The notes under the pieces were generated by a model, which did no database searches, was not told the DNA's origin, and was given only the letters and a program-made list of their open reading frames with translations. Positions 32,201 through 47,200 of a DNA stretch of 64,000 bases are shown one piece after another. The stretch lies in contig JALIZF010001515.1 of the NCBI GenBank assembly GCA_029948255.1, positions 1-64,000 of the forward strand, given 5' to 3'. Numbering within the stretch: position 1 is the first letter of the stretch; each line of letters starts with the position of its first letter. Origin of the DNA: Telmatactis stephensoni (lineage: Eukaryota > Cnidaria > Anthozoa > Actiniaria > Isophelliidae). Made by a program: the position numbers and the translations under genes.

Positions 32201-35200
32201 CTAAATTCATGTATACTTTAGACAGCGCATTTGTATTGATATTGAACGAGGAAATCGGACAGATTCTTGGATCGATCGTACGGCAGAATCCTCGGACATT
32301 AATCAGTCAAAAATGTTGTTTTCATTCTTTAATTCTTTCGTAATTTCGAGAATGTTTAGCCAACACATATTATCACGTTCTGATACGTCCTTCTTTTCCC
32401 CATTGTTTCCAAATTAGCCAGAGCTAGGGAATTGACATGTACTATTTAAGAACTGGCCATTCTGGTCGGTTGGTTCTACTAAATGTTAAACACCCTAAGT
32501 TGCACAGGGACAAGGCCGCAGAGTAAACTACAATCTTCTACAGATCGACAGTAAACTGCTCATATTTAAAATCACAAATAAATAATTCAGATTTCCAAAC
32601 GTTTCGGGATTTGCCATCCCATTCACTACATCGGATTCATAACAATTCCGCATTGGTTCCAAGTGCAAAGACAAAACTGATCATGCCCTTATTGGTTTTG
32701 GTGAACTGCTAACGTTAGAAAAACACAGATATATTGCGTATTGAAGAGTGATCATATGACCATGCAGTAAAAACAATAAAACTTAATTGCATGATATGTA
32801 CAAGGCATTCTTTCCTAAAGATTAAAAACAATGAACACCTTTTCCTTATACATTATTAAAGATTTTATTACACACCTAATCCAAAAAAAAAAACGTCGCA
32901 ACAAGTCCACAGGCCGCATAGGATTTTGGCAGTTTTTCTTTTAATTTATCTATTCATGTAGCAAGCGTTATAAGCAATTGAGACTTTTGTGCTCATATTC
33001 TATGCAACCAAAACATGCAATGAATACATTAGTTACTAGAAAACTACCAAAATCCTTTCCAGTCTTGGAGTGTACATGTGGACAACGTTTTACGAAATAA
33101 GTATATACTACTGATATAACTGTTTCCGTATTCCATTCTTTAATTCAAGCTTCTTTTTAACAATACAGTAAACGGGATAACATCATTAACGCCATCATCG
33201 TCAGCACAACAAGAATCGAGCTCCTATTCTGTTGACCTCCAACCTCCTTCGAGTGAAACGCCATCGTCTTATGTAACGCCGTCATCGTCACTAGCAACAG
33301 AGCAGAGCTCCTCATCTCTTGAACCTTCACCATCTTCGAGTGAAATGTCATCATCTTCAGTATCGCCCTCATCATCATCGATAGCAGCCGAAATAAGCTC
33401 CTATCCTGTCCAGGTGGAACACTCTTCGAGCGAAATGCAATCTTCATATGTAGCGCCGTCATCGCTTATGGCAACAGAGGTGAGCTCCTCTTCTCTTGAA
33501 CATTCACCATCTTCGAGTGAAATGTCATCATCTTCAGTATCGCCCTCATCATCATCGATTGTAGCCGAGATGAGCTCCTATCCTGTCGACCTTCAACCCT
33601 CTTCAAGTGAAAAGCCATCGTCTTATGTAGCGTCGTTAACGCAAATGGCAATAGAGGTGAGCTCCTCATCTCATGAACCTTCACCATCTTCGAGTGAAAG
33701 GTCATCATCTTCAGTATCGCCCTCATCATCATCGATAGCAGCCGAGATGAGCTCTTATCCTGACGACCTTCAACCCTCTTCGAGTGAAAAGCCATCGTCT
33801 TATGTAGCGCCGTTAACGCAAATGCCAACAGAAGTGAGCTCCTCTTCTCTTGAACATTTACCATCTTCGAGTGAAATGTCATCATCTTCACTATCGCCGT
33901 CATCATCATCGATAGCAGCCGAAATGACCTCCTATCCTGTTCAGGTTGAACACTCTTCGAGCGAAATGCAATCGTCTTATGTAGCGCCGCTAGCAACAGA
34001 GGTGAGCTCCTCATCTGATGAACCTTCAACATCTTCGAGTGAAATATCATCATCTTCAGTATCGCCCTCATCATCATCGATAGCAGCCGAGATGAGCTCT
34101 TATCCTGACGATCTTCAACCCTCTTCGAGTGAAAAGCCATCGTCTTATGTAGCGCCGTTAACGCAAATGCCAACAGAAGTGAGCTCCTCATCTCATGAAC
34201 CTTTAGCATCTTCGAGTGAAATATCATCATCTTCAGTATCGCCGTCATCATCATCGATAGCAGCCGAGATGAGCTCTTATTCTGACGATCTTCAACCCTC
34301 TTCGAGTGAAAAGCCATCGTCTTATGTAGCGCCGTTAACGCAAATGCCAACAGAAGTGAGCTCCTCTTCTCTTGAACCTTTACCATCTTCGAGTGAAATG
34401 TCATCATCTTCACTATCGCCGTCATCATCATCGATAGCAGGCGAAATGACTTCCTATCCTGTTCAGGTTGAACACTCTTCGAGCAAAATGCAATCATCTT
34501 ATGTAGCGCCGCTAGCAACAGAGGTGAGCTCCTCATCTCATGAACCTTTAACATCTTCGAGTGAAATATCATCATCTTCAGTATCGCCGTCATCATCATC
34601 GATAGCAGCCGAGATGAGCTCTTATTCTGACGACCTTCAACCCTCTTCGAGTGAAAAGCCATCGTCTTACGTAGCACTGTTAACGCAAATGCCAACAGAA
34701 GTGAGCTCCTCTTCTCTTGAACCTTCACCATCTTCGAGTGAAATGTCATCATCTTCAATATCGCCCTCATCATCATCGATAGCACCGGAGATGACCTCCT
34801 ATACTATACAGCTTGAACCCTCTTCGAGTGACATGCCAGCGTCTTATGTAGAGCCGTCATCGCTGATAGCAACAGAGGTGAGCTTCTCTTCTCTTGAACC
34901 TTCACCATCTTCGAGTGAAATGTCATCATCTTCAATATCGCCGTCATCATCATCGATAGCACCCAAGATGAACTCCTATACTATCCAGCTTGAACCCTCT
35001 ACGAGTGACATGCCAGCGTCTTATGTAGAGACGTCATCGCCCCTAGCAACAGAGGTGAGCTTCTCTTCTCTTGAACATTTACCATCTTCGAGTGAAATGT
35101 CATCATCTTCAGTATCGCCGTCATCATCATCGATAGCAGCAGAAATGACCTCCTATCCTGTTCAGGTTGAACACTCTTCGAGCGAAATGCAATCGTCTTA

Positions 35201-38200
35201 CGTAGCGCCGCTAGCAACAGAGGTGAGCTCCTCATCTGATGAACCTTCAACATCTTCGAGTGAAATATCATCATCTTCAGTATCGCCCTCATCATCATCG
35301 ATAGCAGCCGAGATGAGCTCTTATCCTGACGACCTTCAACCCTCTTCGAGTGAAAAGCCATCGTCTTATGTAGCGCCGTTAACGCAAATGCCAACAGAAG
35401 TGAGCTCCTCTTCTCTTGAACCTTCATCATCTTCGAGTGAAATATCATCATCTTCAATATCGCCGTCATCATCATCATCGATAGCAGCCGAGATGACCTC
35501 CTATACTATCCCGCTTGAATCCTCTTCGAGTGAAATGCCATTGTCTTATGTAGAGCCGCCATCGCCGATAGCAACAGAGGTGAGCTCCTCTTCTCTTGAA
35601 CCTTTACCATCTTCGAGTGAAATGTCATCATCTTCAATATCGCCGTCATCATCATCGATAGCACCCAAGATGAACTCCTATACTATCCAGCTTGAACCCT
35701 CTACGAGTGACATGCCAGCGTCTTATGTAGAGACGTCATCGCCACTAGCAACAGAGGTGAGCTTCTCTTCTCTTGAACATTTACCATCTTCGAGTGAAAT
35801 GTCATCATCTTCAGTATCGCCGTCATCATCATCGATGGCAGCAGAAATGACCTCCTATCCTGTTCAGGTTGAACACTCTTCGAGCGAAATGCAATCGTCT
35901 TATGTAGCGCCGCTAGCAACAGAGGTGAGCTCCTCATCTCATGAACCTTCAACATCTTCGAGTGAAATATCATCATCTTCAGTATCGCCCTCATCATCAT
36001 CGATAGCAGCCGAGATGAGCTCTTATCCTGACGACCTTCAACCCTCTTCGAGTAAAATGCCATCGTCTTATGTAGCGCCGTTAACGCAAATGCCAACAGA
36101 AGTGAGCTCCTCTTCTCTTGAGCCTTCACCATCTTTGAGTGAAAGGTCATCATCTTCAATATCGCCGTCATCATCATTGATAGCACCCGAGATGACCTCC
36201 TATACTTTCCCGTTTGAACCCTCTTCGAGTGAAATGCCATTGTCTTATGTACAGCCGTCCTCGCCGATAGCAACAGAGGTGAGCTCCTCTTCTCTTGAAC
36301 CTTTACCATCTTCGAGTGAAATGTCATCATCTTCACTATCGCCGTCATCATCATCGATAGCAGCCGAAATGACCTCCTATCCTGTTCAGGTTGAACACTC
36401 TTCGAGTGAAGTGCCGTCGTCTTATGTAGCACCGTCAGCGCTTATGGCAACAGAGGTGAGCTCCTCATCTCTTGAACCTCCACCATCTTCGAATGAAATG
36501 TTATCATCTTCAGTATCGCCATCATCATCATCGATAGCAGCCGAAATGACATCCTATCCTGTCCAGCTTGAACCCTCTTCGAGTGAAATGCCATCGTCTT
36601 ATGTAGCGCCGTCATCGCCAATGTCAATAGAGGTGAGCTCTTCTTCTCTAGAACCTTCACCATCTTTGAGTGAAATGTTATCATCTTCATTATCGCCGTC
36701 ATCATCATCGATAGCAGCCGAGATGAGCTCCTATCCTATCCAGGTTGAGCCCTCTTCGAGTGAAATGCCATCGTCTTATGTAGCGCCATCATCGCTCATG
36801 GCAATAGAGGTGAGGTCCTCATCTCTTGAACCTTCACCATCTTCGAGTGAAATGTTATCATCTTCAGTGTCGCCGTTATCATCATCGATAGCAGCCAAAG
36901 TGACCTCCTATCCTGTCCAGGTGGAACACTCTTCGAGCGAAATGCAATCTTCATATGTAGCGCCGTCATCGCTTATGGCAACAGAGGTGAGCTCCTCTTC
37001 TCTTGAACATTCACCATCTTCGAGTGAAATGTCATCATCTTCAGTATCGCCGTCATCATCATCGATAGCAGCCAAGATCAGCTCCTATCCTGTCGACCTT
37101 CAATCCTCTTCGAGTGAAATGCCATCGTCTTATTTAGCGCAGTCAACGCCAATGGCAACAGAGGTGAGCTCCTCTTCTCTTGAACATTCTCCATCTTCGA
37201 GTGAAATGTCATCGTCTTCAGTATCGCCGTCATCATCACTGATAGCAGCCGAGATGAGCTCCTATCCTGTCCAGCTTCAACCCTCTTCCAGTGAAATGCC
37301 ATCGTCTTATGCAGTGCCGTCATCGCGAATGGAAGCAGAAGTGAGCTCCTCTTCTCTAGAACCTTCACCATCTTTGAGTGAAATGTCATCATCTTCAGTA
37401 TCGCCGTCATCATCATCGATAGCAGCCGAGATGAGCTCCTATCCTATCCAGGTTGAACCCTCTTCGAGTGAAATGCCGTCGTCTTATGTAGCGCCATCAT
37501 CGCTTATGGCAATAGAGGTGAGGTCCTCATCTCTTGAACCTTCACCATCTTCGAGTGAAATGTCATCATCTTCAGTGTCGCCGTTATCATCATCGATAGC
37601 AGCCAAAGTGACCTCCTATCCTGTCCAGGTGGAACACTCTTCGAGCGAAATGCAATCTTCATATGCAGTGCCGTCATCGCGAATGGAAGTAGAAGTGAGC
37701 TCCTCTTCTCTAGAACCTTCACCATCTTTGAGTGAAATGTCATCATCTTCAGTATCGCCGTCATCATCATCGATAGCAGCCGAGATGAGCTCCTATCCTA
37801 TCCAGGTTGAACCCTCTTCGAGTGAAATGCCGTCGTCTTATGCAGTGCCGTCATCGCGAATGGAAGCAGAAGTGAGCTCATCTTCTCTTGAACATTCACC
37901 ATCTTCGAGTGAAATGTCATCATCTTCAGTATCGCCGTCATCATCATCGATAGCAGCCGAGATCACCTCCTATCCTGTCGACCTTCAATCCTCTTCGAGT
38001 GAAATGCCATCGTCTTATGTAGCACCGTCAACGCCAATGGCAACAGAGGTGAGCTCCTCTTCTCTTGAACCTTCAACATCTTTGAGTGAAATGTCATCAT
38101 CTTCAGTATCGCCGTCATCATCATCGATAGCAGCCGAGATCAGCTCCTATCCTGTCGACCTTCAATCCTCTTCGAGTGAAATGCCATCGTCTTATTTAGC

Positions 38201-41200
38201 GTCGTCAACGCCAATGGCAACAGAGGTGAGCTCTTCTTCTCTTGAACATTCACCATCTTCGAGTGAAATATCATCTTTAGTATCGTCGTCATCATCATCG
38301 ATAGCAGCGGAAATGACCTCCTATCCTGTCCAGCTTGAACCCTCTTCGAGTGAAATGCCATCGTCTTATGTAGCGCCGTCATCGCCAATGTCAATAGAGT
38401 TGAGCTCTTCTTCTCTAGAACCTGCACCATCTTCGAGTGAAATGTCATCATCTTCAGTATTGCCGTCATCATCATCGAAAGCAGCCGAGATGAGCTCCTA
38501 TCCTATCCAGGTTGAACCCTCTTCGAGTGAAATGTCGTCATCTTCTGTATCGCAGTCATCATCATTGATAGCAGCCGAAATGACCTCCTATCATGTCCAG
38601 CTTGAACCCTCTTCGAGTGAAATGCAATCGTATTATGTAGCGCCGTCATCGCAAATGTCAATAGAGTTGAGCTCTTCTTCTATAGAACTTTCTCCATCTT
38701 CGAGTGAAATGTCATCATCTTCAATATCGCCGTCATCATCATCGATAGCAGCCGAGATCAGCTCCTATTCTGACGGCCTTCAACCCTCTTCGAGTGAAAT
38801 GCCATCGTCTTATGTAGCGCCGTTAACGCCAATGGCAACAGAGGTGAGCTCCTCTTCTCTTGAACCTTCAACATCTTTGAGTGAAATGTCATCATCTTCA
38901 ATATCGCCTTCATCACCATCGATAGCAGCCGAAATGACCTCCTATCCTGTCCAGCTTGAACCCTCTTCGAGTGAAATGCCATCGTCTTATGTAGCGCCGT
39001 CATCGCCAATGTCAATAGAGGTGAGCTCTTCTTCTCTTAAACATTCTCCATCTTCGAGTGAAATGTCATCGTCTTCAGTATCGCCGTCATCATCACTGAT
39101 AGCAGCCGAGATGAGCTCCTATCCTGTCCAGCTTCAACCCTCTTCCAGTGAAATGCCATCGTCTTATGCAGTGCCGTCATCGCGAATGGAAGCAGAAGTG
39201 AGCTCCTCTTCTCTTGAACCTGCACCATCTTCGAGTGAAATGTCATCATCTTCAATATCGCCGTCATCATCATTGAAAGCAGCCGAAATGACCTCCTATC
39301 ATGTCCAGGTTGAACCCTCTTCTAGTGAAATGCCATCGTCTTATGTAGTGCCGTCATCGCCAATGTCAATAGAGTTGAGCTCTTCTTCTATAGAACTTTC
39401 TTCATCTTCGAGTGAAATGTCATCATCTTCAGTATCGCCGTCATCATCATTAATAGCAGCCGAGATGAGCTCCTATCCTATCCTGAGCACCTCTGCTCTC
39501 GAACTTACACCCTCTTCGAGTGAAATACCATCATCTTCAATATTGTCTTCATCGTCGATATCACCAGGGATGAATTCTTCTCTGGATTTGTCTCCTGCAT
39601 CTTCGTCATCTTCTTTAGCATTGACAACAGCCTCAATGTCTTCAGAAGCTCGTTTATCCCTAGTACAAACTTCAGCATATTCCAGTGAAACGGCATCATC
39701 GTCTTTGCTGTCAACACCTGTTGTAGTTACATCCCACGTTTCTTCCAGTTTGGTCACTTCGAGTACCATCATGATTACACCAACGTCTACCTACCTACCA
39801 GACAGTATTTCGTCGTCAGTTTCAGCAACTGGTAAATAGTGAATTGTATATAATGCACAAAATGCATATTTTAAAAATTGCTTTAAATTTTCTCTGATAT
39901 ATTTTGTTATATTGCGAGATAAATTTAGGGAATGCCTATGAAAATGGCTTACGAATGTGGCATAAGTCCACTGATACCATCGCACACTTTTAGAGGAAAC
40001 TTTAAAAAAATGTAAGATAAATACACTTAAGCCATTTTGGATACCTATTTAATCACTGATTAATTACTGAGGTGTATTATTGGATTTTGTTAAGAATCAC
40101 CAGTTGTGGAAAATATGATGTTCGATTTTGGACCTGAAACAAGCGATGCGGAAATTTCTGGCGAAAGAAATTCTGGCCAAGAAGTAGATTTTGGTTTCAC
40201 AGGATTTCCTTTGTGTGGTGGAAGACGCTTGAAATTATATGTGAGTATGATTGAGACAAGAGCTGTGATTTCAGATGAACTTGCAATGAGAAAATCTTTT
40301 TAAGAATCATTCAAGTGAGGCTATGGGGTCAATACAATGCATTTTGATTCATTTGCATCTCATCTGCATGTATCCGTAATAGCAGCTATTGTGAAGATTA
40401 GGTCAATCGAGAAATATTAATGTACTCCGGTGCGGTACGACGCTCCACTCACGTAAAGGTAAAGGTAAACGTCCTTTTTTACGTCGGTAGCTTATGACTA
40501 ACACCCTCCTGCAACTGATAAACTTTAGGCCGACGGTATGCACTTTAACCTCCTCTCTCCATCGGTGCTCCGTTTTTAAAGCTAATTAAACTACACAGAA
40601 CGAAAAGAAGTCGAAACAACTGTGAGATCACTGAGAATCGAACCGGGACCTCTCGCACAGAAGGCCACAGAAATTACGCTAAACCTGCTCCTCATGTGCC
40701 GTACCTAATTGTTGGATTAAGGTCGGCTAAAGAATCGGTGTATGAATCAATTCAGTACGGTAGGGTTTCATTGGTTCAACAATTTTTATAAGTCCAACTT
40801 GGTCTGTCATATCACAGAGCATTCATTCGACAGCGGTAGGTACACGGTCTGAGTCGAACTTTATAGTATTAGATACATGACTGGAGGAGCATACAAACAG
40901 AAAAGAAAAGACTCATTAAAACAGAGATGGCAAAGGCATTAATAACAAAGGAAACAGATCTACGGAGACAAAAATAACCATGCACCACTCAAAACTAATT
41001 AAAAAAGTATCAGTAACGTACATCCATCCGTCCGTCCGTCCATATGTATCAGATAGGTTGATTGGTTGATAGGGAAAACCTTAATTTAGCAGATAGCCTA
41101 CAGCAAAGTTTGTTAGTAAACAAAAGATAGATAGTTGAAAGGTTTTAGTCTTTAGGCTTCTTTCAGCGACAACGTTAATTGAAATAGCTATATTGGTATT

Positions 41201-44200
41201 TTCAGATATACCGCAATGGCATTATTTCGTTCAGCCGGATAGAGTACCCTAAATATCCACACAACTTTGGTCAGTATGAGTGGCCTGATAAGTCAATATT
41301 AGCTGCTTATTGGTCACAGGTCGACAATAGTGATTCATTCACAGAAGGTTTTTCCAAGGTGTATTATAAAATGTACAAGAAAGGTGACGGCAATCCCAGG
41401 ACACCAGGCGTTCTTGAGAGAGCAAAAACTGCTGTTCAGGAACGCTGTCCGAGAAACCCAGCCCCAAGTGAGTTCAAGGGACCAAAATTGGTGTTAGTCG
41501 TCACATGGTATCAACTAAGACACGAGAAATCTCAAGAGGATGAAAGTCTTAAAGGATTGGTATGTTGTATAAAGTCTTGTAGATATGCACTGAGATATTG
41601 ATCATTCATGTTATTTATGCTGTATATGCAGACATTTAAGTTTAAACAAGGCCGTGAGGAAACTAAATGACAGTGTTGATTTTGTCAACAGCATAACACA
41701 TTCCAAGCCGTGCTTATAACCGATGGTGTATACTCGTTCGCTCTGTACAACTATCTTCAAAGTGGTCTTCAGTGGTCTGCGCCAGGTACAAGGTAAAACT
41801 CAGCCTTGGATTTCATTCATGTTTATAATCATTAAAAAATTAGTCGATCTACAAGTGTATGTATCTTATTGAATACTATATAATGGTACAAATATGTGTA
41901 GAAATATTATTATTTACTAATATATATATATATAGATATGTATGTGCGTGTGTTGAAAAATGTTCTTTACATATCCTCATTTTATGTATCATCTCCATGT
42001 CTATATTCAAATATACTGTTTTGTATATATATATTAGCGGAGCGCGAAAGCGGAACTCCATACACATCGACAATTAGCAAAGGTAAAAACAAAGAGAGAA
42101 AACCACATGCACCAAACATTTGTCACAGTACGCATGCGTGTCCGCTCGCTGCTCGGCCACTTGCGCCTAAGACAAAAACAATTTGAACATGACTAAACAG
42201 AACAAGGGGATTGCTTATACCATATGAGAGCACTGTGTTCCACTCCTCGACCAAGACACATTATTTGACATTGCTTCAATCTGCTCAGCTGTATACTAAT
42301 GAGTACCAGTATTGCTAGGGTAAAGTTGGGATAGGAGTGGCACCCATGGCCATCCCTACCCTTGTGGTAGAAGCTAACAAAACAGGTGCCTCAGAGTTGC
42401 CTACTTTACATTAAAGTAGTTAATAAAGTAGTTAATATTAGGATTTTGGTCTTATTAAGTTTGTGATATTATAGATCTGACAATGCGAGGTTTGTGAATG
42501 GTGAGGGACTTCCTGTTGTAGGGGCTAATATTGGAACATCGAACTTCGACTTTGAACGGTGAGTAAGTTTATATGTGCATTAAAGGCGCTGTTCGTTATA
42601 CGGTGCAATTTTTTTCTGCAACACACTGCGGGACAAGGTGCACGAAGCATTGCAGTGGTACTATGCTGTAAAATATGCTGTAAAATATCGTTTTCTCGCA
42701 ATGATTTTGCTCGATACAGGGCATGTCACTCGCAATTATGGTTCGTTAAATTTGTTTCGCTATTACAAGAAAAGCTCAAGAAAAAATTGCACCGTGTAAC
42801 AATGTAAGTACTTGGTGTATGCCACACCAAATGTATTCAATACCAACTGTATCAAATGGATTGTATAACAATGGATATATCATCTACTGATACAATAATT
42901 GGTGTTGCAAACACCAAGTATTTACATGTCACACGGCGCAGTGACACCTTTGACAATCTTTGATGATCCCGAACAAAAGCTCAAATTATAGGAATATGAT
43001 AGGCTGAAATTCATTTTCTATTGAACCCTACATAATATGCCTACTTGATGTACTAAACTACATTACCTTCGCTCTCAGCTCAATAAATATGAACGAACTG
43101 TATGGGCGATTCGTGTTTCGTTTTACCTCGTAAAAATCTCTTCTTTTGAGTTCGATGATATTGATCCACCATGTTGAAGTTGCGAACCCTCCCATCTAAT
43201 AAGATATTCGAAGTCCTTTACACCAAAAAAATCATAAAATTTTGTTAGGCTTCATCAAAAGGCTTAGGCTTACATATCAAAAAATGCTACAACACTCACA
43301 TGTTTCGCTTTCTTTCGGTGAACAATCCTCTCCATCATAAACTTTTGACTGTATGCTTTTCTTTTTTTGCCCTTACAGTCATCGTACAAAACAATACTGG
43401 ACAAATTATGCAGTTGTTTATAGTCATATGTGACTCGCACTCGTTTGGCCGCCATTTTGAATTTGAGTGAGAAACCGCGGACCACAATGATTGCATAGGT
43501 CCCAAATAGTTGGCTTCAGACCATATGGATTACGTGCATTTTGAGAAAAAATCGCGGAAAATCATTGAAAATACCACCTTTTAAGACTTCTTATAGCACA
43601 GAAACTAATACGGTGACCCCTCTCTTCTTCTCGGATTTTGACTTGCTAAACAATTATCTTTAAATGACAGGATTTTAAAGGAAATTCATTGATGAAATCT
43701 AAGGCTCCGGAACTACCTTAAAATATCTAACCACTGTTAGTGCGTAGTACACTTACTAAATCTCTAGCTAGATGTTGCTTGTGCTTTTGCCACTAAAAAA
43801 GACAAGCTCTGCTAATAAGCCAATGTGTGTACATTATAGAGTCTGTGTATATTTAACCACAGCCCAATGCGGAAGGTCGGCTTCCATTCCCCGGTCAGAC
43901 CAATACTTAAAATAGTTGAGAAGGTGCTGGCTTAGTAATTACATCTGCAAATGGCTAGACCCCACTACACGTCTTTTCGGATAAGGACGTTAAACCGTAG
44001 GCCCCTAACTCTCCAAAAACTACTACACATACCCTTGCACTGGTAGGACGTTAAAGAATTCACATTCACTATTCGGAGAGAGTAGGCCATGAAGTTGCCG
44101 GGGTATGTGTGGTCAGTTGGCGCGATGGCGCTGTTGTATGTGGTGTCCCTGTTTTATTGGAAGGAAAGGCATGTTGCTTGTACTGATGTTACTAGTAAAA

Positions 44201-47200
44201 ACACAGTTGAGTTATATAATTGTTTTTTAACAGTTCTGGGACTGTGAACGTCATAGACTTACCAGACCAAGAAGTAGCGGACGTTTGCCAACCGCAAGAT
44301 GGGTTCTCCAAATCTAATCAAAAACAAAAGCGAAGAAGACTGCTTATGCGACTTGACTGCTCAACAACCCGAGACTATCACAGAGAACAGTGTATCGACT
44401 GGTACGACAATGACAAAAAAGAATTGTTTCCAAGTTTGGATTTTTACTTATTTAATCTAAACCCCTGTCCTTGCTCTTACTGGCAAGCTTTGTTCGACAG
44501 ACGCTTTACATTTGACGCGAGTTCGTTCTTCTCGTCCAAACTTTGCTTTTACTCCCGGTTTCCAAACGGATACGGATGGGGTCAGCAGTGTTGCTACAGG
44601 AGATTGTTTTTCTGGTTCTGGTGGTTCTTGAACGAAGAAGGCCATCCTCATCGGTGAGTAAAATTCCATAAGTTATCAACATTTGTGTTGGTGGATAGGG
44701 ACGGTGTGTCTCCATAAGGATCTATTTAATGTTACTGATAACATAGGTTCGATACAACGCGCGCTCTGATTGGCCAGAAAGCTATGAACTATTTGCGCAT
44801 GAGCTGCACCGCGCGTGAACTATCTTCGTCATCGTCCTTTTCAAATCGTTCGTTTTCAAGATGGCGACAGTTATAAATCAATTAGACAACGAAAAACCGT
44901 GTGCCAATTGCGTTAATCGGACACATTTGAGAAAATACAAAGAACTCTTATTAAACTAGAGACGTCGACACCACTCTTATTTTTGTTAATCGTTCTATTT
45001 TCTCTCGTGCGTCTAGTAACGCCATGCATGGGCGTGCGACCTTTTGTTGTCAAATTGATGAGGAGAGAATGGCTTCCCTAGATGTGCACATGTATCATAT
45101 CTTGATAAGATATACAGTGAAATCCCGATATATTGAACCATTTTTATGCACCTTTCAATAGAAGATATAAGGATTTCAACCCCGTTTTAATGAATTCCGG
45201 TATAACAAACCAATAATTAATGACAGCCCTTGGCACTTCGTTACTTAAGGTGATTCCTCTGTAATAGATTCTCTCGATAAAAATCACTGTAAATTGGATA
45301 TTTTGTATGTTTTAAATTGCTTATCTTGTAGTTAAGAAAAAATTAGGGATCACTGTATTTGTTTAGGAAATATTTGGATTCAAAGACAAGGGCATTTTAG
45401 CGATTTCGCGCGAAAGTTCGATGTATTCCGGTTAACTCCTCGATAAGTTTATCAGGTCTCATAAAAAACCCTCCATGTTAGCAGTAATTTAGTAAACACG
45501 GGTAAAATAATAAAATATCTTGCAAGAAAGTTTCTTAACCTTGGTAAAGTATATTTTTGCAGGTTTTTTTCAACTTTGAAAAAGCAACATGCACGCGGAA
45601 ATGTTTCATTTTTGACATTTTGGCGTGCAAATATACACAAAAGACAACTTTTTCAATATTCTAGATCTCTTGATAAATTTTCAAATATATTGTGCGAAAC
45701 ATTGCAAGAAAGCAAGTTTAATAGTGAGTATGACTAACATTAGTTATTTTACTTTCAGCTATCACAAATACTGGTTATCATCCCAACATGAATCCAGTGA
45801 CAGTTACGCTTATAGGAAATGCTGTGAACAAGGTGGTATGTGCTGGATGTACGAAGAGAGACGTCCCTCTGATCAGTGCTGGCGATACAGACCTCCAAGA
45901 TTCAGTAAGTACAGTTAAGGGATGGCAATAAAGGACCGGAAATTGGCAAATTCGCATTACTTATGTTTTCGCGATTTCTACATCTACATCTACATTAATT
46001 GATAAAGCGTATCAATGCATCGCATCAATATAAATACAATAAAAAATAAATAAATATATTTATTCGAAAACGGCTTGGTAAAAGTTTTTGAATTCAGCCT
46101 TAATTTCTTAGTTTTAGTATGTAGTTTATTGCCCATATAGGCCCTTGTCTAGAGTTGCTTGAATTAGAAAAATATTTTAGAAAATTTGATTTCAGCCATC
46201 TTTGTGTACCGTCGCCATGGCAACACAAACCGAAGTGAAATAGGCAAAAATTATAAACTTTTATTCAAGTCCAATGACTAGTGTAAAAACCGTTTTTATT
46301 GGTCAAGAGTAAGTTGCTCAATTCGTGAAATGAAAAAACGGAAGCATGGTCAATAAAAAACTATATCGAGCCACCTTAAAGCAACGAGCACTACATGGTA
46401 ATATATCGGTTGATGTCTTGTTTACTTAGTAAATTATCACTTGAATAGATAAATTATAATAATAGGTATAATAATAATAAATAATCATATCAATAAATGA
46501 ATAAGTACAAGAAATGTACAGAAACTTGGCAGACAACCTCGACTCGAAACCTTTGCTCAAAGTCATTGCAGTGTAATGTCAACTATTGGTAAATGAGGGC
46601 GGATTTTTTCCAGAATGTACAATAATACCCTGCTATATTTTAGTCGAATAATTTAACAAATATTTCGATTTCGAACATTTATGTCCCACTTTGGGCGTTG
46701 ATGTATCCGGCTTGGACCTGTATTTATCGATGGCTATCATTTGGTACTCTTAATAATCGAGAGTTAACTTTTTTTTGCAAGGTTGGTTTTGGGGAGATCC
46801 CCATTTTGTTACCCTTGACAACAAAAACTACACATTCAACGGCGTAGGAGAGTATGTCTTGTTGGATGGCAAAGACGGACTTTTACAGATTCAAGCCAGA
46901 ACAAGAGTGGCGAAAGGAGAAGGAACGGCGACGGTATTTTCTGGGGCTGTTGCCAAGGAGACAAATACCAGCACAGTTCAAGTCCTCTTGAATGAAAATG
47001 GTAAGTGATGCAGACACAATGCTCTAATCCAATTGGTTAGTTCATGTCTTGGAAGCCACGTAAGTGCTAGTCACGTGATAAGTGATGACAATGCTCTAAT
47101 CCAATTGCTTAGTTCATAACTTGGAAAGTCACGTGGTCACAATTCTTGTGAGAGATGCCATCTAGAAAACCATTTGAGTGCTAGTCACGTGAGCCATTAA

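Noticed and set aside
33466..34785. Long antisense open frames across the serine-rich array (up to 439 codons), recurring at intervals to about 39770
   Set aside because: They are the reverse-strand reading of a 177-base repeat with no stop in that frame. Composition ([15 protein letters not shown]) is low-complexity, and there is no start context or splice support.
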